DNA of 64,000 nt. Origin: Hoplostethus atlanticus (Eukaryota > Chordata > Actinopteri > Trachichthyiformes > Trachichthyidae). Location: assembly GCA_034670405.1 (NCBI GenBank), contig JAXDDX010000010.1, positions 393,501 through 457,500 of the forward strand, given 5' to 3'. This document shows positions 9,056-22,300 of this stretch, piece by piece; within the stretch, counting starts at the first letter, position 1; each line of letters starts with the position of its first letter. A program made the translations under genes and the position numbers. The notes under the pieces are model-generated. The model made no database searches and was not told where the DNA came from. It saw only the letters and a list, made by a program, of their open reading frames with translations.

Positions 9056-10978
9056 GTCTGCTATGGTGTTCATTTGGTGGTTTTTGTATCATTCTTATAA
9101 CATCTGAATTGGGCTTCTGTGAGTGTTTTCCCTTGAATGTGGCACAAAGGGTCTTATCCTGTGTGTTGGTGAATGGTAGGTGCCATTTATACAAGAGAGC
9201 AGGTAATTCAAAAGGTTTTTTTTCTTGCAACTGTATATATGATGTCGATTATATCAAGTCTCCGTTACCACAGTAATGATAATGAGATATCAGAGTAGTG
9301 GGAAGGAAGAGAGCCTTTTGGCCTATAAGTAGAAAGAGAGGGAGTGAGACAGAAAGTGAGAGAAAGCCATGAGCAGTAATCACAATAGTGTCATTAGAAA
9401 TTAATTTGACTGTGGTGATATCTTGTGTTATTGGAAGAAAGGCAGCCTCGAAGATTAGACCAGAGTTCATGCTAAACATTGAAGCATTGAAATGTACTAT
9501 CCCTCAAGGTCTAGCCAATATTTTTGAGTCTGCGCTGGTGCAAAATTATCAGTGCCCACCAGAATTTTAATGGTGCGCAATGGAGATAGCAAAGGGAAGC
9601 CAGAGAAGTCAAGAACATATGTGAATATATACAAAATTTAAAGCAAGGTCTATAAAGCTTAAAATAGCCAACTTTACCATAAATAGTGATTATATTGTTA
9701 TTAATTGACAAAAACATAATATTTATCGAACTCTTGCATCTATATATATTTTGAACCTGGATCTGATATGAATGATATTTGATAATGCCACTGTTTATGA
9801 AGCATGTAAGGGCCTCATGCAGAGGGGTAACATATTAGTGTCTCCGTGGGCTTGAATTCTGTTGTGCACTTGCTTCTTTTGTATTACTATTACTATCTAT
9901 TACTATTACTATTATCTCTTTATTAAAATGAAATACAGAAGGTCAGAGATCTGCCAGTTGATACTAGGAAATTATTTAAACATTGCAGAAACGTAAACTG
10001 ATGATACTAATCATATACAACTGGACACATGCCTTAATATACACGCATTTAAAGACACACACATATGTCAACACTAGCTTAATGATTTAATGTGAGAGGA
10101 TCAAAATCATATCCATCAAACAGAGAGAGAGAGAGAGCCTAGAAGAACAATGCAGAAGATGCATGCCAAATTGGAGAGGTGTGATTGAGTGATGGGTATT
10201 TGTGGTGTGTCAGTTGTCATTTATAGTAGCTCCATGCAGACCTCGTTATGGGCCCGCCCCTGTCAGAGGTCATGGAGTAGCGCGACGGTGTTATGAATCA
10301 CAGCTGTCAGGAAGGAGATAACAATGTTTCCACACCTGGAGAAGTTCTACCTCAGAGAAATGTGTGCATGTTCAAGTTCAACATGCAAAATGAAAAATAA
10401 TACGTTTTTTCCCACTCGTATTTATTGGAATGGAAATGAAAAGAATTTTAGGTCATGAATAAACAAAATGGTGCTGTCCCGCTATGCCCCAGTCTTCGGC
10501 AATTCATTTGCCCAGCCTCGGTCTCCATTGATTCAGGCTCAGAGAAAGCAGGTGTATTCATCCTACCTGATACAGAAGCTACAAATTCACCACCAAACCA
10601 GGCCACCCCGTAACCCTTGTAACTGTTCATCAATATGTCTTGGTTAGACACAAAAACCGTTTGCACGATGTAATAAAAATCACACTGTGTACCTGAAAAT
10701 AAAAGGTTTCTTTACAATGTTATGGGAGAGAGTTCCATGAAATAAATCCCTAGTGCTCTAGCAAACCATGGGGGCTCTTGTTTACCATGTGTGGCAAGGT
10801 GCGATAAGCCCTGATCAATCTGCACGCAACTAGACTACTGCGCAGAACCACAGGCAAGCACTCAACAGACCTACAAGAATTATTTACCACAAAATCTCTC
10901 TCTGTCTTTCTCTCTCTCTCTCGGTTTCTCTATTTTGAAAAATACTCTTTTAAATTAATTTTGAAAACATGTTGGGCT

Positions 10979-10980
<2 letters not shown>
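9056..10980. other. unassigned AT-rich non-coding DNA
   Basis: No gene is recognised. Contains an (ACT)n-like run near 9881-9915 and a short (GA)n near 10122-10137. Small open frames lack motifs. Confidence 0.5.

Positions 10981-11040
<60 letters not shown>
10981..11040. repeat. (TC)30 microsatellite
   Basis: An uninterrupted run of 60 bases of TC. Further TC-rich DNA precedes it at 10897-10922. Confidence 0.98.
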
Positions 11041-11042
<2 letters not shown>

Positions 11043-11389
11043 GCTATCTCACTCCAGGAATCTAGGCTACTCCCTGGAGTTAGCTGAATTTTTTATAACG
11101 CAGCCTGAATGCAAATATATGATAGCGGTGACTGGAATTCTCATCAGCTTGTTAGAAGTACATACAGGTAACTCTCAGAGCGAGTGGACCTTCCTCAACT
11201 TGTAGTCATAAATATCCCAACCAGAAATCTTTTCACAGCAACAAGAACATGTCCAACTTCTCTCCTGGCTGATTTGTAGCGTTTCATGGGCTAATTTAGG
11301 GTTGTTCATTACAGATCCCTCCTATTGGAAGCTAGGAGCTATGAGTGCTTTTCCTTTCTAGTTGTGTTTTGTTTTATTGTCCTTTTTTT

Positions 11390-11615
11390 TCATATCTCTT
11401 ATCTTCTATTTCCTACTTTCTTCTACAATCTCCTCCCCTCCCTTCCAAGTTCTCTCTCTCCTCTCCTCTCCTCTCCTCTCTTCAAAATTTCTCCTTTACT
11501 CCCCTTATCTCCACTTCTACCCTCCCCTTCCATCTCCTCTTGTCCCCTCTCCTCTCACCTCTTTTCTCCTTGTCTCCTAGTCTCTTCTCTCTTCTTAAAA
11601 GGGTGTCTTTTCTAA
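11390..11615. repeat. pyrimidine tract with (CTCTC)n core
   Basis: A strongly strand-asymmetric C/T tract of over 200 bases with a CTCTC-type tandem core at about 11450-11481. It generates overlapping Ser/Leu/Pro open frames that are not genes. Confidence 0.85.
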
Positions 11616-11719
11616 TTTTCAAGATTTCTTCTGGTCAGTTCTGTGTCCCTGATGGTCCACTCTCTCTCTCACACACTTACCTGCTGGACTTCATTCACTA
11701 AGGCTTTGGTTCAGACCTA

Positions 11720-12183
11720 AGGGAATAGTTTGTTCCAAAACTACAATTCTGTCATGATCTACTCACCACCATGTCAGTCAAAACACAACTGAAGTTAGTA
11801 CAACCATGTTTTTGAAAACATGAACAGCACAACCCCAACCTCCTCTGTTGGGGTTGCAAGACACGCTCCAGCACAGACACTCCAATAGATAAGTATGGGG
11901 GCGACAAGCAGAGCCTTCAGGCAGAGTGCTGTAAGATGGACTAAGAGTCAGTGAGGTAAATATAGGGGAGAATGGGGTAAATATATTACAGGCTTCTTGG
12001 ACTTACAGTGCAATCATTTGCCTACAAAGTACTTGGATTATGCAGCATGCATTGTTTAGAGAAATTTTATGGTAATTTTATGCTGTTTTGTGTTTATAGT
12101 GGATACAAAGTTCACTGGAGTTTGGACTGACATAGGGAGTGTGGATAATGACAGAATCCTTATTTTGGGGTGAACCGCTCCTT
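11720..12183. mobile_element. TA-flanked MITE
   Basis: The left end (AGGGAATAGTTTGTTCCAAA then ACAATTCTGTCATGATCTAC) and the inverted right end (AGGAGCGGTTCACCCCAAAA then GGATTCTGTCATTATCCAC) are matching inverted termini of a MITE type common in fish. TA flanks both sides (11718-11719, 12184-12185). It holds a 10-bp inverted repeat at 11830-11856. Non-coding, superfamily not assigned. Confidence 0.7.
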
Positions 12184-12185
12184 TA

Positions 12186-13911
12186 CTACTGAGGCAGTAG
12201 TGCTTAATCCTAAAAAGGCCAAGACGGTCATTTGACCATTTTCAAATTTAAAAATGTTAAACCAACTTCGGTCCAGCCCGGCAGAAGGCACTTTAAAACA
12301 CCAACTGACATAACATGAGAGATTGAATATTACAGTGCAAGTGTATTACAGTTAATTTCATAACTTAATATGATCTTCCTTTCATCTATTTTACAGCTAT
12401 AATTTCACTCCATATTTAATGACTTGACTAGGTATTTTGATATGACTTATGTTGTTCTGTACACCCAAATATTCCCAAAGGTGTCAATGTTTGCAATTTT
12501 ATTTTGAAGACTGGCTTGGACTTCTATTTTGATGCATTTTCCATTTGCTGCAGGAAAAGTTATTTTGAGGGCACGGATTACCCACGGTTTGCCAAATCAA
12601 CATTTTGGCCACCCAGGGTCTCCGAGTTCACTCTGCTGCTCTATGTAGCATCGTCTCCTTTATGATGACTCGGTGAGTAGAGCTTGTCAGGTGTCACTGC
12701 ACACCAACATGAGCTGGTGTGTAGATGTCAGTCTAAGTGTGTCCAAAAGAAATCAAACCAATAAAGAAAATTAACATTGACTATTACTTAAATGTGCATC
12801 TTTTAATGATGATTTTGGCCTTTTTCACTTGGGCGGCATAGGCTAACTATTATCAGAATTATTTTTTTCATGCTCATTCTACTACCTTGGTATTATTGTT
12901 AGCTTATCAGTAATACCAAAATGTAAACCTTTAATATAGGGAAGCCTATAACATAACGCACTATATTTCAAGACAGAAATAAACCAATTAGGCTTTATGA
13001 CTGTTCACAGTACAGAAACCAAAAGCACCTATTGTGCCAACAGCAGGATTGTTCAGTCCATTACTATGCACTAAATCCACCTTCCACAGATACGCATGAA
13101 ATGGGGAAAGATGGCATTGTGTGGATGGTTATACAGCTGGAAGAAAATACAGGATGGTAGAGTCAAAATGCTCCAGGCCCCACAACGCGCGCCAAGCGGA
13201 ACATTTAAGATGCGCTTACAGCTTTTCTGTGTGTGTGATCGCATGCTGAAGCACATCAGGCACTGTAGTCTATAGTTGTTGAGGCACACAGAGTAAAGGA
13301 GGATAGTTCATGGGACATGACAGTCCATGAACTGGCATTGCATTGCATTGCAAGCCTTCATTGCATTGTTGTACATTCAAGCTGTAGCACGCCATCTCTG
13401 TGTTGGCGCTTTAACAGGAGGAGAATCAGACGGAGAACCTGGGGAGACACACATAGGAAAGGGGGTGAGAAAGGGAGGGAGGGAGGCGGGGACTCTACCA
13501 ACTCACAGGTCTGTTCGTCCACATTCCGGATCGTTGTCAGTTTCTCCGTTTGCCAGTCCGTTGCCAGGGTCATTCACACAGCCGACTTCTAGTATCTGTC
13601 ATTTGAATCAAACACAACACAGTTAGTTCACTCCTCACTGCCTTCTCTCTCCTTCTGTGGTTCTGGTAGCATTTATATGGGTTGGTGTCCTGATTATCTG
13701 ATTGGCGTCAGATGCGCTACTTCCATCGTTGCCAGACGAGGGTGGGGAGGTATTGTCCCTGCCACACTCTGCCCAGCTGTCCCCTGTGTAGGAATGAGGG
13801 GGGGGCGCTGTCTCTGGTGCTGAACTCCTGTGGAGCTACCTTTCTGCCCCGGGGCAGGGAGCGAACAGCATGGACTTGGCTGACTGGGGCCATGCATTCT
13901 TCAAGTAGACC
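12186..13911. other. unassigned non-coding DNA
   Basis: No gene is recognised. A GCATT-type short tandem lies at 13338-13368. Open frames at 13317-13930 on both strands overlap each other and show no motif; the last 20 bases lead into the piggyBac relic. Confidence 0.5.
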
Positions 13912-14215
13912 ATGGCCCAAATTAGATTGAAAGAAATCATATTATTCCTGCATTTCGACAAAAGAGACCAGACGCACACGCATGCAGGAGGACAGATTTG
14001 TCCTTTTGTCTGAAATGTGGGGACGTTTTTTTTAGCACAAGGCCAGTGCCGACATCACAGATGACAAGCAAATCTCTTCCAGAAAATAACCCAGTATATG
14101 TCAAACAAACCAGTATGAAACCAGTATGAATGATATGAAGTTTTGGCTGGCTGTTAATGTGATATGTGGTTAAAGATGGTTGAGCCCTACCTGGAGAAGG
14201 GGTTCGTCACCACTG
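13912..14215 (+). pseudogene. piggyBac-type transposase fragment (pseudogene)
   Basis: Pieces of a piggyBac/PGBD-like DDE transposase appear in order but in changing frames: MAQIRLKEIILFLHFDKRD from 13912, then RFVLLSEMW, then ADITDDKQ (family equivalent: a conserved D of the catalytic region lies in a T-V-D-E-Q-like block), then YMSNKPV, DMKFWLAVNV and MVEPYLEKG. Stops and frameshifts separate them, and the block expected between FWLAVNV and VEPYLEKG is deleted. A run of T at 14221-14230 follows. Possible weak C-terminal echoes occur up to about 14690 but not in the expected order. The element's TTAA ends were not found. Confidence 0.7.
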
Positions 14216-15670
14216 GTTACTTTTTTTTTTACTTCCCTCAACCTGGCCAGGGCACAGTGGTCCTGGCTGTGATAAATGCCCACAACCTGTTCAAGAAATG
14301 CATTGCGCCGTACTGTGGAATGATTTTGGAACGATGATTTGGAGAGCCAGATCTTACAGCTGGCATTGGTTCCATGTTACTCTCCAACCTGGAGGCAGGT
14401 TTTGGCTGCTGCTGCTGCTTGGCGCAGTTCTTAATGGCAATGGGCATACACGACTCTGACATGCAAAAAAAAACAAACACAATCAAGGACATTCTATTGT
14501 GTTCCAGTGCCCATGACTATAAACATGACTGTACGATCAGATTGCAGTATATTGGAATAGGACAAAGGCGAAAACTCCAGTGTTTTTTCATGATACCTAT
14601 GTGAAGGACAAAGAAGCCAAGGTTTTAAATAAACCCAGGCAAAGCCAATGCCAAACCCCTCAGGACGTACACTCAATAGACCAAGTCTGAATAGGAACAC
14701 CTCCAATGTGCATATCTGCTTTACAGAATCTGAATCAGAAAGTGGAAAGTGCATTGAAGTTTCTAAGTGTTATAGCTTGTAATTATCCAAGATAACTATG
14801 CTGTAATTACTGTAGCTTGCATTTACAGGCTGTTCGACATACAGGCCTGATTATTCCTCATTTATCCCTGACGTATGTGCATTAGATGTGTGTATGTATT
14901 TCTGTGTGCATGTGTGTATGTTGGAGGAAAGAGGGCAGATAAGGACACACATCAATGTAATTTCAAGGCCATAGACTCTCAACCATGCATTTGTTCTGTC
15001 TGTCTCCATCTCTCTCTCCCTCTGAACACATCTCTGAACATAACCTTATACTGCATACGACAAAATAAGACCACTGACCATTAGTTCAGATGAAACTTTT
15101 ATATGAAATGGGAACATTCAATACTCAGAGCTCATGTAAGCAGCAAGATACGGCGAACATTAAAACAGCTTTGGACAGCCAGTCAGAGAATGAGAGAGAG
15201 TACCATGTTTAGCCCTCAAAGGAGGCCCATTTTCAATATTCCTAGCTTGCTCTTTTTCAGCTGACTCAACTGTTTCTCAGAGGCAGGGAAGGAAGTCAAT
15301 AAGAGATGCATATTTTATTTGGCCATACAACACTATAACATGTATATTTATTTATATATATTTACAAGGAGCTACAGCAGCTCCAGCCCCATCTGGACCA
15401 GACCAGAGGAATAGAATTCCAATCTAGTCTCTGAGGGGACCATTAAAAACCCTGCGCCTAATGGCCTTGCTGCCTGCAACACTCCCTGCAGAGCTGGACT
15501 GCAATTTACACATGAAGGTTTTAGTATTCAAGGGGTTAATACTACATTGTCCTGTAATGTTCCCAACTCCATGCAGGGCCTATATAATGAGACTAGTGAT
15601 AGTTTCAGACAGTTTACGGAATAGCCGAGCTGACAAGGTGTTCCATTAATCCGATATGATGAAAACCTTT
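14216..15670. other. unassigned non-coding DNA
   Basis: No reliable gene. The first 500 bases may hold scrambled remains of the piggyBac relic. The rest shows GT-rich DNA near 14870-14930 and AT-rich sequence. Confidence 0.4.

Positions 15671-15704
<34 letters not shown>
15671..15704. repeat. (GT)n(GA)n compound microsatellite
   Basis: GT repeats pass directly into GA repeats. Confidence 0.95.
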
Positions 15705-15705
<1 letters not shown>

Positions 15706-16047
15706 GGGGGTGTTCATTATGTTAACTCTTTAAACTACAGATTAAGTGCTCATCACAATCCTTGTTATGTCCAACAGCATGCACAGGACTGAAGAGACGC
15801 TTCCCTTCCACCATCTGGGAAAACCCTCTTATTTTCATTTCGAATAACTAGTGTTAGAGGAGGAAGGTAGGACTGCAGGGGAACAAGAGTCTTAATTGGC
15901 CGAGCTGATGGTAAAGCACATAAAGTTAGAAGGGCATAAGGCATAGATCGTAGACCGAGGCCAGTTCCCAGGTGAGAGCTCTGCTGGAGAAGCTTTATAA
16001 GTCTCAGAGCAATTTGCTGTGAATGGAGAGGAGAAGACAGTGGGGAA
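15705..16047. other. unassigned non-coding DNA
   Basis: Nothing recognised. Antisense frames here continue into the GA tract and are therefore chance. Confidence 0.5.
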
Positions 16048-16061
16048 GAGAGAGAGAGAGC

Positions 16062-16136
<75 letters not shown>
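16048..16136. repeat. (GA)n microsatellite
   Basis: About 44 GA units with one interruption (CT at about 16061). Long Ser-Leu or Arg-Glu open frames over this tract are artefacts. Confidence 0.98.
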
Positions 16137-16137
<1 letters not shown>

Positions 16138-16328
16138 ATGGACAAAGGATGGCTTACTATGTTCTCTGACATTAGCTTGCATCCATCCTGTCTCTCTTCG
16201 TCTCTCTTCTTCTCTCAAATCTTTCTCTTCTGTCCTCTCTCACCCCGTAGCAAAACTACCGAATGGGAGATAATTAGGCCACATTGTGAGAGACACACAA
16301 TCCCCCCAGACACTCTACAAACGCTACC

Positions 16329-16420
16329 TTTTCTTTCTTTCTTTTTCTTTCTTTCTTTTTTCTTCACTCTTTTCTGCCCTATTATGAAAAATACTCACTT
16401 ATTTATTTATTTACTTACTC
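16329..16420. repeat. (TTTC)n then (TTTA)n tracts
   Basis: TTTC repeats at 16329-16366, then a short TTTA run at about 16400-16420. Confidence 0.85.
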
Positions 16421-17055
16421 AGTTATTTCCAGTTTCCCTGTACAATTCCTGCTGTCTGGATTTATGAACTATCTGATCCAAATCATTCATCAAATTTGAA
16501 TGCTGGGTGGCGGCAAGGTATTTTGCACCATGGAAAAGTATTTGTGCAAGCTTGTCCCTGGGCTGGGGCAGGCTTATGTATGATTGTAGTATGTGTTCAG
16601 GCTAACCAAAGGCTAGGCATGAAAAAAAAATTCTCTATCCATGTGCCTGATAGCGATTTCTCCTTTTCCATTTTTCAGAAGGTGATGTCAGAGAAGGGAA
16701 TATATCCTGCAGGATGAAAAATGAAAGTCCAGTTCTTAAGCGCTTTGGCGCCTTCTGTTTGCACGCTCAGCGAGTCCATGAGCCAAGTTTCAATGTAAAT
16801 AGTGTTCTTCTCTGAAGTTGTGAAAAAAATAAAACTCAAACCGCCCGATCCCATCTTGAGAATGTAAGTAGTTCAGTCTAAGTAGTGTGCTTTTCTAATT
16901 CTTCTAATGTAAAACTAAAAAGGATGTTCTGTTTTAGTTTTCACTGATTAACTCAAACGATGCTATCCCACCAGATTAAGTGTAAGTAATGTTCTCTCCT
17001 AACTTTGTAAATAATAATAATACATTTGATTGCACATGAATGCCTTTTTCAGTCT
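16421..17055. other. unassigned AT-rich non-coding DNA
   Basis: Nothing recognised beyond short A/T runs. Confidence 0.5.
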
Positions 17056-17212
17056 ACTGTTGTCCACTGAGCAGCAACTGTGGATCAATTGCCTGGATCA
17101 GTGGTAGTTGCTGAGGCAGGGGAGAGCACTATTAAGTCACTCTACCTGACCAGGCTTTCCCAGCCAGGGCAGGATTCAAACAACCTTCCAGTTGCAAGCA
17201 TATTTCTCTAAT
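17056..17212 (-). repeat. antisense tRNA-related SINE fragment
   Basis: GGATTCAAACAACCTTCCAG resembles the reverse complement of a tRNA B-box region in a common fish SINE, preceded by AGTGGTAGTTGCTGAGGCAG and TCACTCTACCTGACCAGGC, which are typical of the same repeat. Family name not assigned. Confidence 0.5.
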
Positions 17213-17925
17213 AATTATATAACAGCAACAACAATACTACTACTACTACTACTACCAGTAACAACAATAAGAATAATAACTATGTGATTTAGTTTTCAAC
17301 ATGCAGCAGATTAGAAAGGTGAAGCACAAATACGTCTGACAGCAGCTTTTCCATTCTGCCCACAAAATCATCAGACGACCATAGATCAAGCCCCGTTTGG
17401 AAAAGCTACCATCCCATTGACATTCACACCCCCTGCCTTGAAGTGTCTAATCAGAGGTCATTTGTAATACTAGCATGGCAAGGAGTAATCAAAGAAGAAG
17501 CAGAGAAGAAGGGAAGAGAAAAGGGATGAAAATTAAACAACCTTAATTGCCAGGGAACAAGTAAGCCATTTAACAACCGGGGAAACAGAAAGAAAACACC
17601 TTTTGTTGAACACTAGTGCTAGTTTAAGATGGGAATGAAACATTTAAAAGGTAATGAGTTGGGCTAAGTGTCTAATCTCTTGGAAACTGCAAAAGCCAGC
17701 TACAGGATACAGGAAGATGATGTTCCCAGATAAAAATAATACATGGGCAACATTTTGAGGCAATATTGGCGGCCAGAACAGGCCACAGTTTGTTGCCTGT
17801 TGCACGTCTACATCACCAGCAATAACGTCCAATTCATCATGATAGACTTCTGTAAAATATGCTTTCTATAATGGAAAACTAATATTCAAACTAATATTAT
17901 GCATTGTGATTGTCTTTTTACTATA
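17213..17925. other. unassigned non-coding DNA
   Basis: A (TAC)n run lies at 17233-17256. The rest is AT-rich without recognised features. Confidence 0.5.
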
Positions 17926-18098
17926 GAGGACAGAGTTTCATGATTTTCGAGGACAGAGTTTCATGATTTTCAAGGACAGAGTTTCATGATTTTCGAGGAC
18001 AGAGTTTCATGATTTTCGAGGACAGAGTTTTATGATTTTCGAGGACAGAGTTTCATGATTTTCGAGGACAGAGTTTCATGATTTTCGAGGACAGAGTT
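17926..18098. repeat. 23-bp minisatellite
   Basis: Seven full copies and one partial copy of a 23-bp unit (GAGGACAGAGTTTCATGATT plus TTC), starting at 17926, 17949, 17972, 17995, 18018, 18041, 18064 and 18087. Only one or two single-base variants (G to A, C to T) occur, so the expansion is recent or homogenised. Confidence 0.97.
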
Positions 18099-19286
18099 GG
18101 TGTTCTAGCAGAATTCTAGAATTCTAGCAGAGGTAGTAATTGAATGAATGTATTATTTTTAGCTCAGGTTAGGAATTATGTAACCATAAATCCACTATCT
18201 ATCTGTCTGTCTGTCTGTCTGTGTATTAAAGCAATTTTGGAAAGAAAATGTATTTAAAATGTCTAAAGATGAAGAATGGATAACATGTTATGCAAAAGTT
18301 TTTTTTCCAGTGAGACCAAATAGCCCAAGTGAGTAAAGTAACTTTGGAATTGTATTGGAATTTTATACTTCCTTTTATACTTATCTTGAATTTCCAATCG
18401 ACTTTGATAGAAAAGGGAAAAAAAGTACAGAAAAAAAAAGAATCCCAAATAATTTTGTAGCACAAGAAAGTAAATGGAGTGAATACTTTTTATGATATTA
18501 CTATATATACTTCAGACACACACCCTATATACCTGAGCTGGATTTAGGTTTAGGTTTAGATTTGACAAATGTGCCCACAATGTACTGTAGCCATGTAGTC
18601 AGTTGCCACCTCAGTGAGCTTTTACTGTCTGGCAGTGTTCAGCTGTGATAATTAGTCTATTTGGCGATGCAGGGCTCCTTTTTGCCTTCATCAACGTTCA
18701 GAAAGGTAATTTATTAATTTCTAAATTGACTTTACTTTCTCTGCCAAGTGATATTAATCTGATCATCTTCAGCACCTCACGCTGCCTCTGTCCTAACCTC
18801 AAGACATTCAGTGTGAAGCAGCCCTAGGTCTCATAGTATAGGCAAATAATTCCTAGCATTTATTTTAAATTGCTTGTGTCCAATGGGTGAGGCTTAATCA
18901 GGACATCTCAGATAATATCTAGTATGTTGCTATATAATAAATTAATTTTCAAAAATCTTCAAGCGATTGTAGTCTTTTGCAGCACACTTTGTATTGTCTT
19001 GCATTGACAAGCCCCACCCATCTGGTACTTTAGCAGCCTACAAGAAACCTTAAGAAAACAGTATTTGACCCTGATCTGCTGTAAAGCAAGACACCCTTAC
19101 TCCCTTCAGTGGTGCTTCCCCACCCTCTCCTCCTCCCCCTTCTACTCCTCCATTCTTCCTGCTCTGCCTCACCAATTCTCCTTTTTCTTAGATGGGTACC
19201 CAAGAGGGACAGAAAGACATGATTCATGAGCTGGCAACAGTGGCAGTTCACCCCCGGAATTTCTGTGGTTGGTTAATGAAACAGTT

Positions 19287-19288
<2 letters not shown>
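18099..19288. other. unassigned non-coding DNA
   Basis: Contains a short (TCTG)n at 18196-18222 and three TTTAGG-like words at 18544-18562, too few to be telomeric. No gene is recognised. Confidence 0.5.
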
Positions 19289-19326
<38 letters not shown>

Positions 19327-19331
19327 TGTGT

Positions 19332-19366
<35 letters not shown>
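19289..19366. repeat. (TG)n then (ACAG)n microsatellite
   Basis: TG repeats at 19289-19324, a short spacer, then about eight ACAG units at 19335-19366. Confidence 0.95.
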
Positions 19367-22300
19367 GCTACTTCTTAATTGTCCTTTAGCTTATTAGTTC
19401 AATTTACAAGACAAAAATGTATTCTTTATTACAAATCAAGAAATATGTGGGTCACTTAAAATTGGATTTTGACTTTACTTACTTTTGGCTGGATTTGAAG
19501 TCGAGTTAATGAATGGGTTTTCCAGTCAGTTAGACCGTTTAACTCTGCATGGAACTGTTATAACGCTACAGTGGTGCTGAGGTGGTTAATAATAGATAGA
19601 CCTTCCATGTGTCAGTGAAACAAGAGAACAGGAAAGACCACAAAATTCAATAAATCAATACCCCTCATGGGGTATATCCTACCTGCATTCCAATACAGTA
19701 AAGGGAGACAGGCTCGTATGGGGAAGAATCAGGAAGAATCATATTTCACTAGGTTAGACGTCTGGTGTCGAATACAACCAGTGGAGATACAAAAACAGTA
19801 ATCCACAGAGCTCTGCTGTAGTTGCCCGGTGAATCCATTGAAATAAATGTTTTAAATGCTATTGATAGGCTTGTGAGGTTTTTCTACAACACATCAATGG
19901 GAAAAATGCCATCCCTTCCGGCTCCAAGCCTGTCTGACCAACTCAAAACCCAACATGCAGTGGTAATACATTTTTACACCCAGGGAGCAATTACAAAGTG
20001 TGCAGACTCTACTTGTCCAGGCACCAGGCATGGTACTGTCCCTCCCTCTAAGCCCTTTGTTCTAGCATAGCATAACATAAGCATAGGAACCCCTGTATCT
20101 CATTTCATGCTGTACAGATCAAACATCCATCACTGAAAATGTCATTTTGTCGGGAGAGAAGGGAGGGCACACTTTGCAAAGCAAGAGAGTTCCTGTGATT
20201 TTGTTTCTGTTGTGGGGCAAAATGGTGAAAAGTTAGCATCAGAAGGAGTGTTTTGCTGGTGTGTTTGTTAAGCATGTCCTGGAGCTATAGGGAGCAGTGT
20301 ACTGGGAAAACGGCGCATGATGGAAGAAGGGAAGGAGGGGAGTGGGGGAAAGGAGGGGAGGTGGTCTTTGATGAGGCCCCGGGAGTGTCTCTAATGAGAA
20401 GCGATGCAATGGAGCAGCTTCTTTCTTCCATCGCAAGCGGAGCTGCGCCACAATGTTATAATCAAGCCAAAGACATAACCAACGGCCTTAATTAAAAATC
20501 ACTAAATCACCATTTTGCTTCATACCTCCTGAAACACCAACTCCAGCAGGAAATCTCAGAGAGAAACACTATCAAAGGCTTGTTTTGACAGTGTGTGATT
20601 TATACTGTACCCAGCAAATGAGATGATTTTGTCTGCATTGTATTTGACAAAGAAGACTTGTTGCAAATGATGATGGCAAAAAATATGCAACTGTGGTGGT
20701 TCAAGAGTCACAGCTCTATATTTTCCTCATTTTTGATGATTCATTTTAGCCGCTATTATTTGTGGAAGGCCAACAATAATGTCTGCTTTGTTTGCTTGAA
20801 TTGCATGGATGTTAAATATTTCTATCTGGTGTGGATTATACATCAGAAAGTCCCAATCATCAATAAGGACACCTAGACTTGTTTAAATGAGTCCCATTAA
20901 TCATTATCCAAGTCACTATGCTTTTAAAATTCAAATAGCTTTGGCCACTTTGCTTGACATTGAAGAAAACATGCCTATTAGGAGTCTGGTGCCAATTTCT
21001 GAAAAACAAATAAAAACTGGCACATAAACTTTGCAGATGTCCTGAAGTCCTTTTGGTAGTTAAAATCAGTGTTAAAAAATAAGGTTGTCAAAATCCTCTA
21101 TCCTTAAGTTCTATCCTGTAACCTGCATTTATTACTACTGTCGGATTTTCCTTTTCAGCAGTGGAAAAGCAGTGCAGTACAAATTCAGTGAGCTTGTAAG
21201 AGGACTCTGGCTGCCTTTAGAACCGGTCGGTCAGTATGTGTCACCGGCGATCCGCGTGGCTTGTGGACCTTTCTGGTTGGATTTAGAGACGTTATTGCGC
21301 ATTTGTAAAACCTCTGTGGACACGATCCATACAAACACTTTCATAACACAACCATGAACAAAATTGCATGATAATCTGTGAAAGGCAAACTGCATCTGTG
21401 AGAGAGGAAGAAGGAAACAGACTATCTACTCTTTACAAGTGTCAGGGATTTGTCAGCATTTAAACAGACGCCGGCTCTTGCTCTCTCACACTGTCTCTCT
21501 GTCACTCCCTCTGCCAGTCTCTCTACCCCCCGTCTCTCCTCGCACACATGCTAAATCAACACCAAACAATTTTCCAGCTGACTGCATAGTGTGCGCGTGT
21601 GTGTTTATATGTGTGCACATGTATTTGTGTATGTGTGTGTCCGCATGCTTGTGTGTGGAGATCAGAGATAGAGCCTCCTGCTCTCTGCCTCAGCTCCACT
21701 GTGACTGGCAGGGCCAGATTAGCATGCTTTATTTGACTGTGGTACACAATGCACTAAATACATACGGCTGTTCAATCTAACAGTATCCTACTACCCAAAC
21801 CCGTTCTACTAAACCCCTGTGTGGAATACATGGATGTGTGTGTGTGTGTGTGTATCTGAGAGCGATTGACTCTGTGCGAGACCTCTCCATTACTAACATT
21901 TACCACAGAGCAGTAGAATGATGCATCATTATGTTGTTAGTAGGTAGCGATGCCATTTAATTTATTGCAAGCAGCCTTCCCATCACTTCTCTGACCCAGA
22001 GCAACAAATCATTATAAAAATAAGAGCACTGTTGAACTCCTTTACAGAGGAAACTCTGGTTGCATACTCCATATGTTGTTAGTAGCATAGAACATAGAAT
22101 TAAAAGATAGAAAAGGCTGTGAATAACGGTTTGAGTTTGCTTGTAGTCTGTTCAAATGTTGTCATGTGTCAATAAAGGACGAATAGTTACCTACTGCCCT
22201 TTAAACTATCTTTATTTCATTTTGTGCTAACAATCATTTGATGTAAGGCAGTGCCATTATTGTCATTCTTTTTTCAAATGGTGAATATCTCATTTTTCGA

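Noticed and set aside
13317..13930. Possible gene with frames of 67-99 codons on both strands
   Set aside because: Frames overlap and oppose each other without recognisable motifs.
15765..16273. 135-, 108- and 84-codon frames with Ser-Leu or Arg-Glu runs
   Set aside because: Produced by the (GA)n tract.
18544..18562. TTTAGG-like words suggesting interstitial telomere
   Set aside because: Only about three imperfect units.
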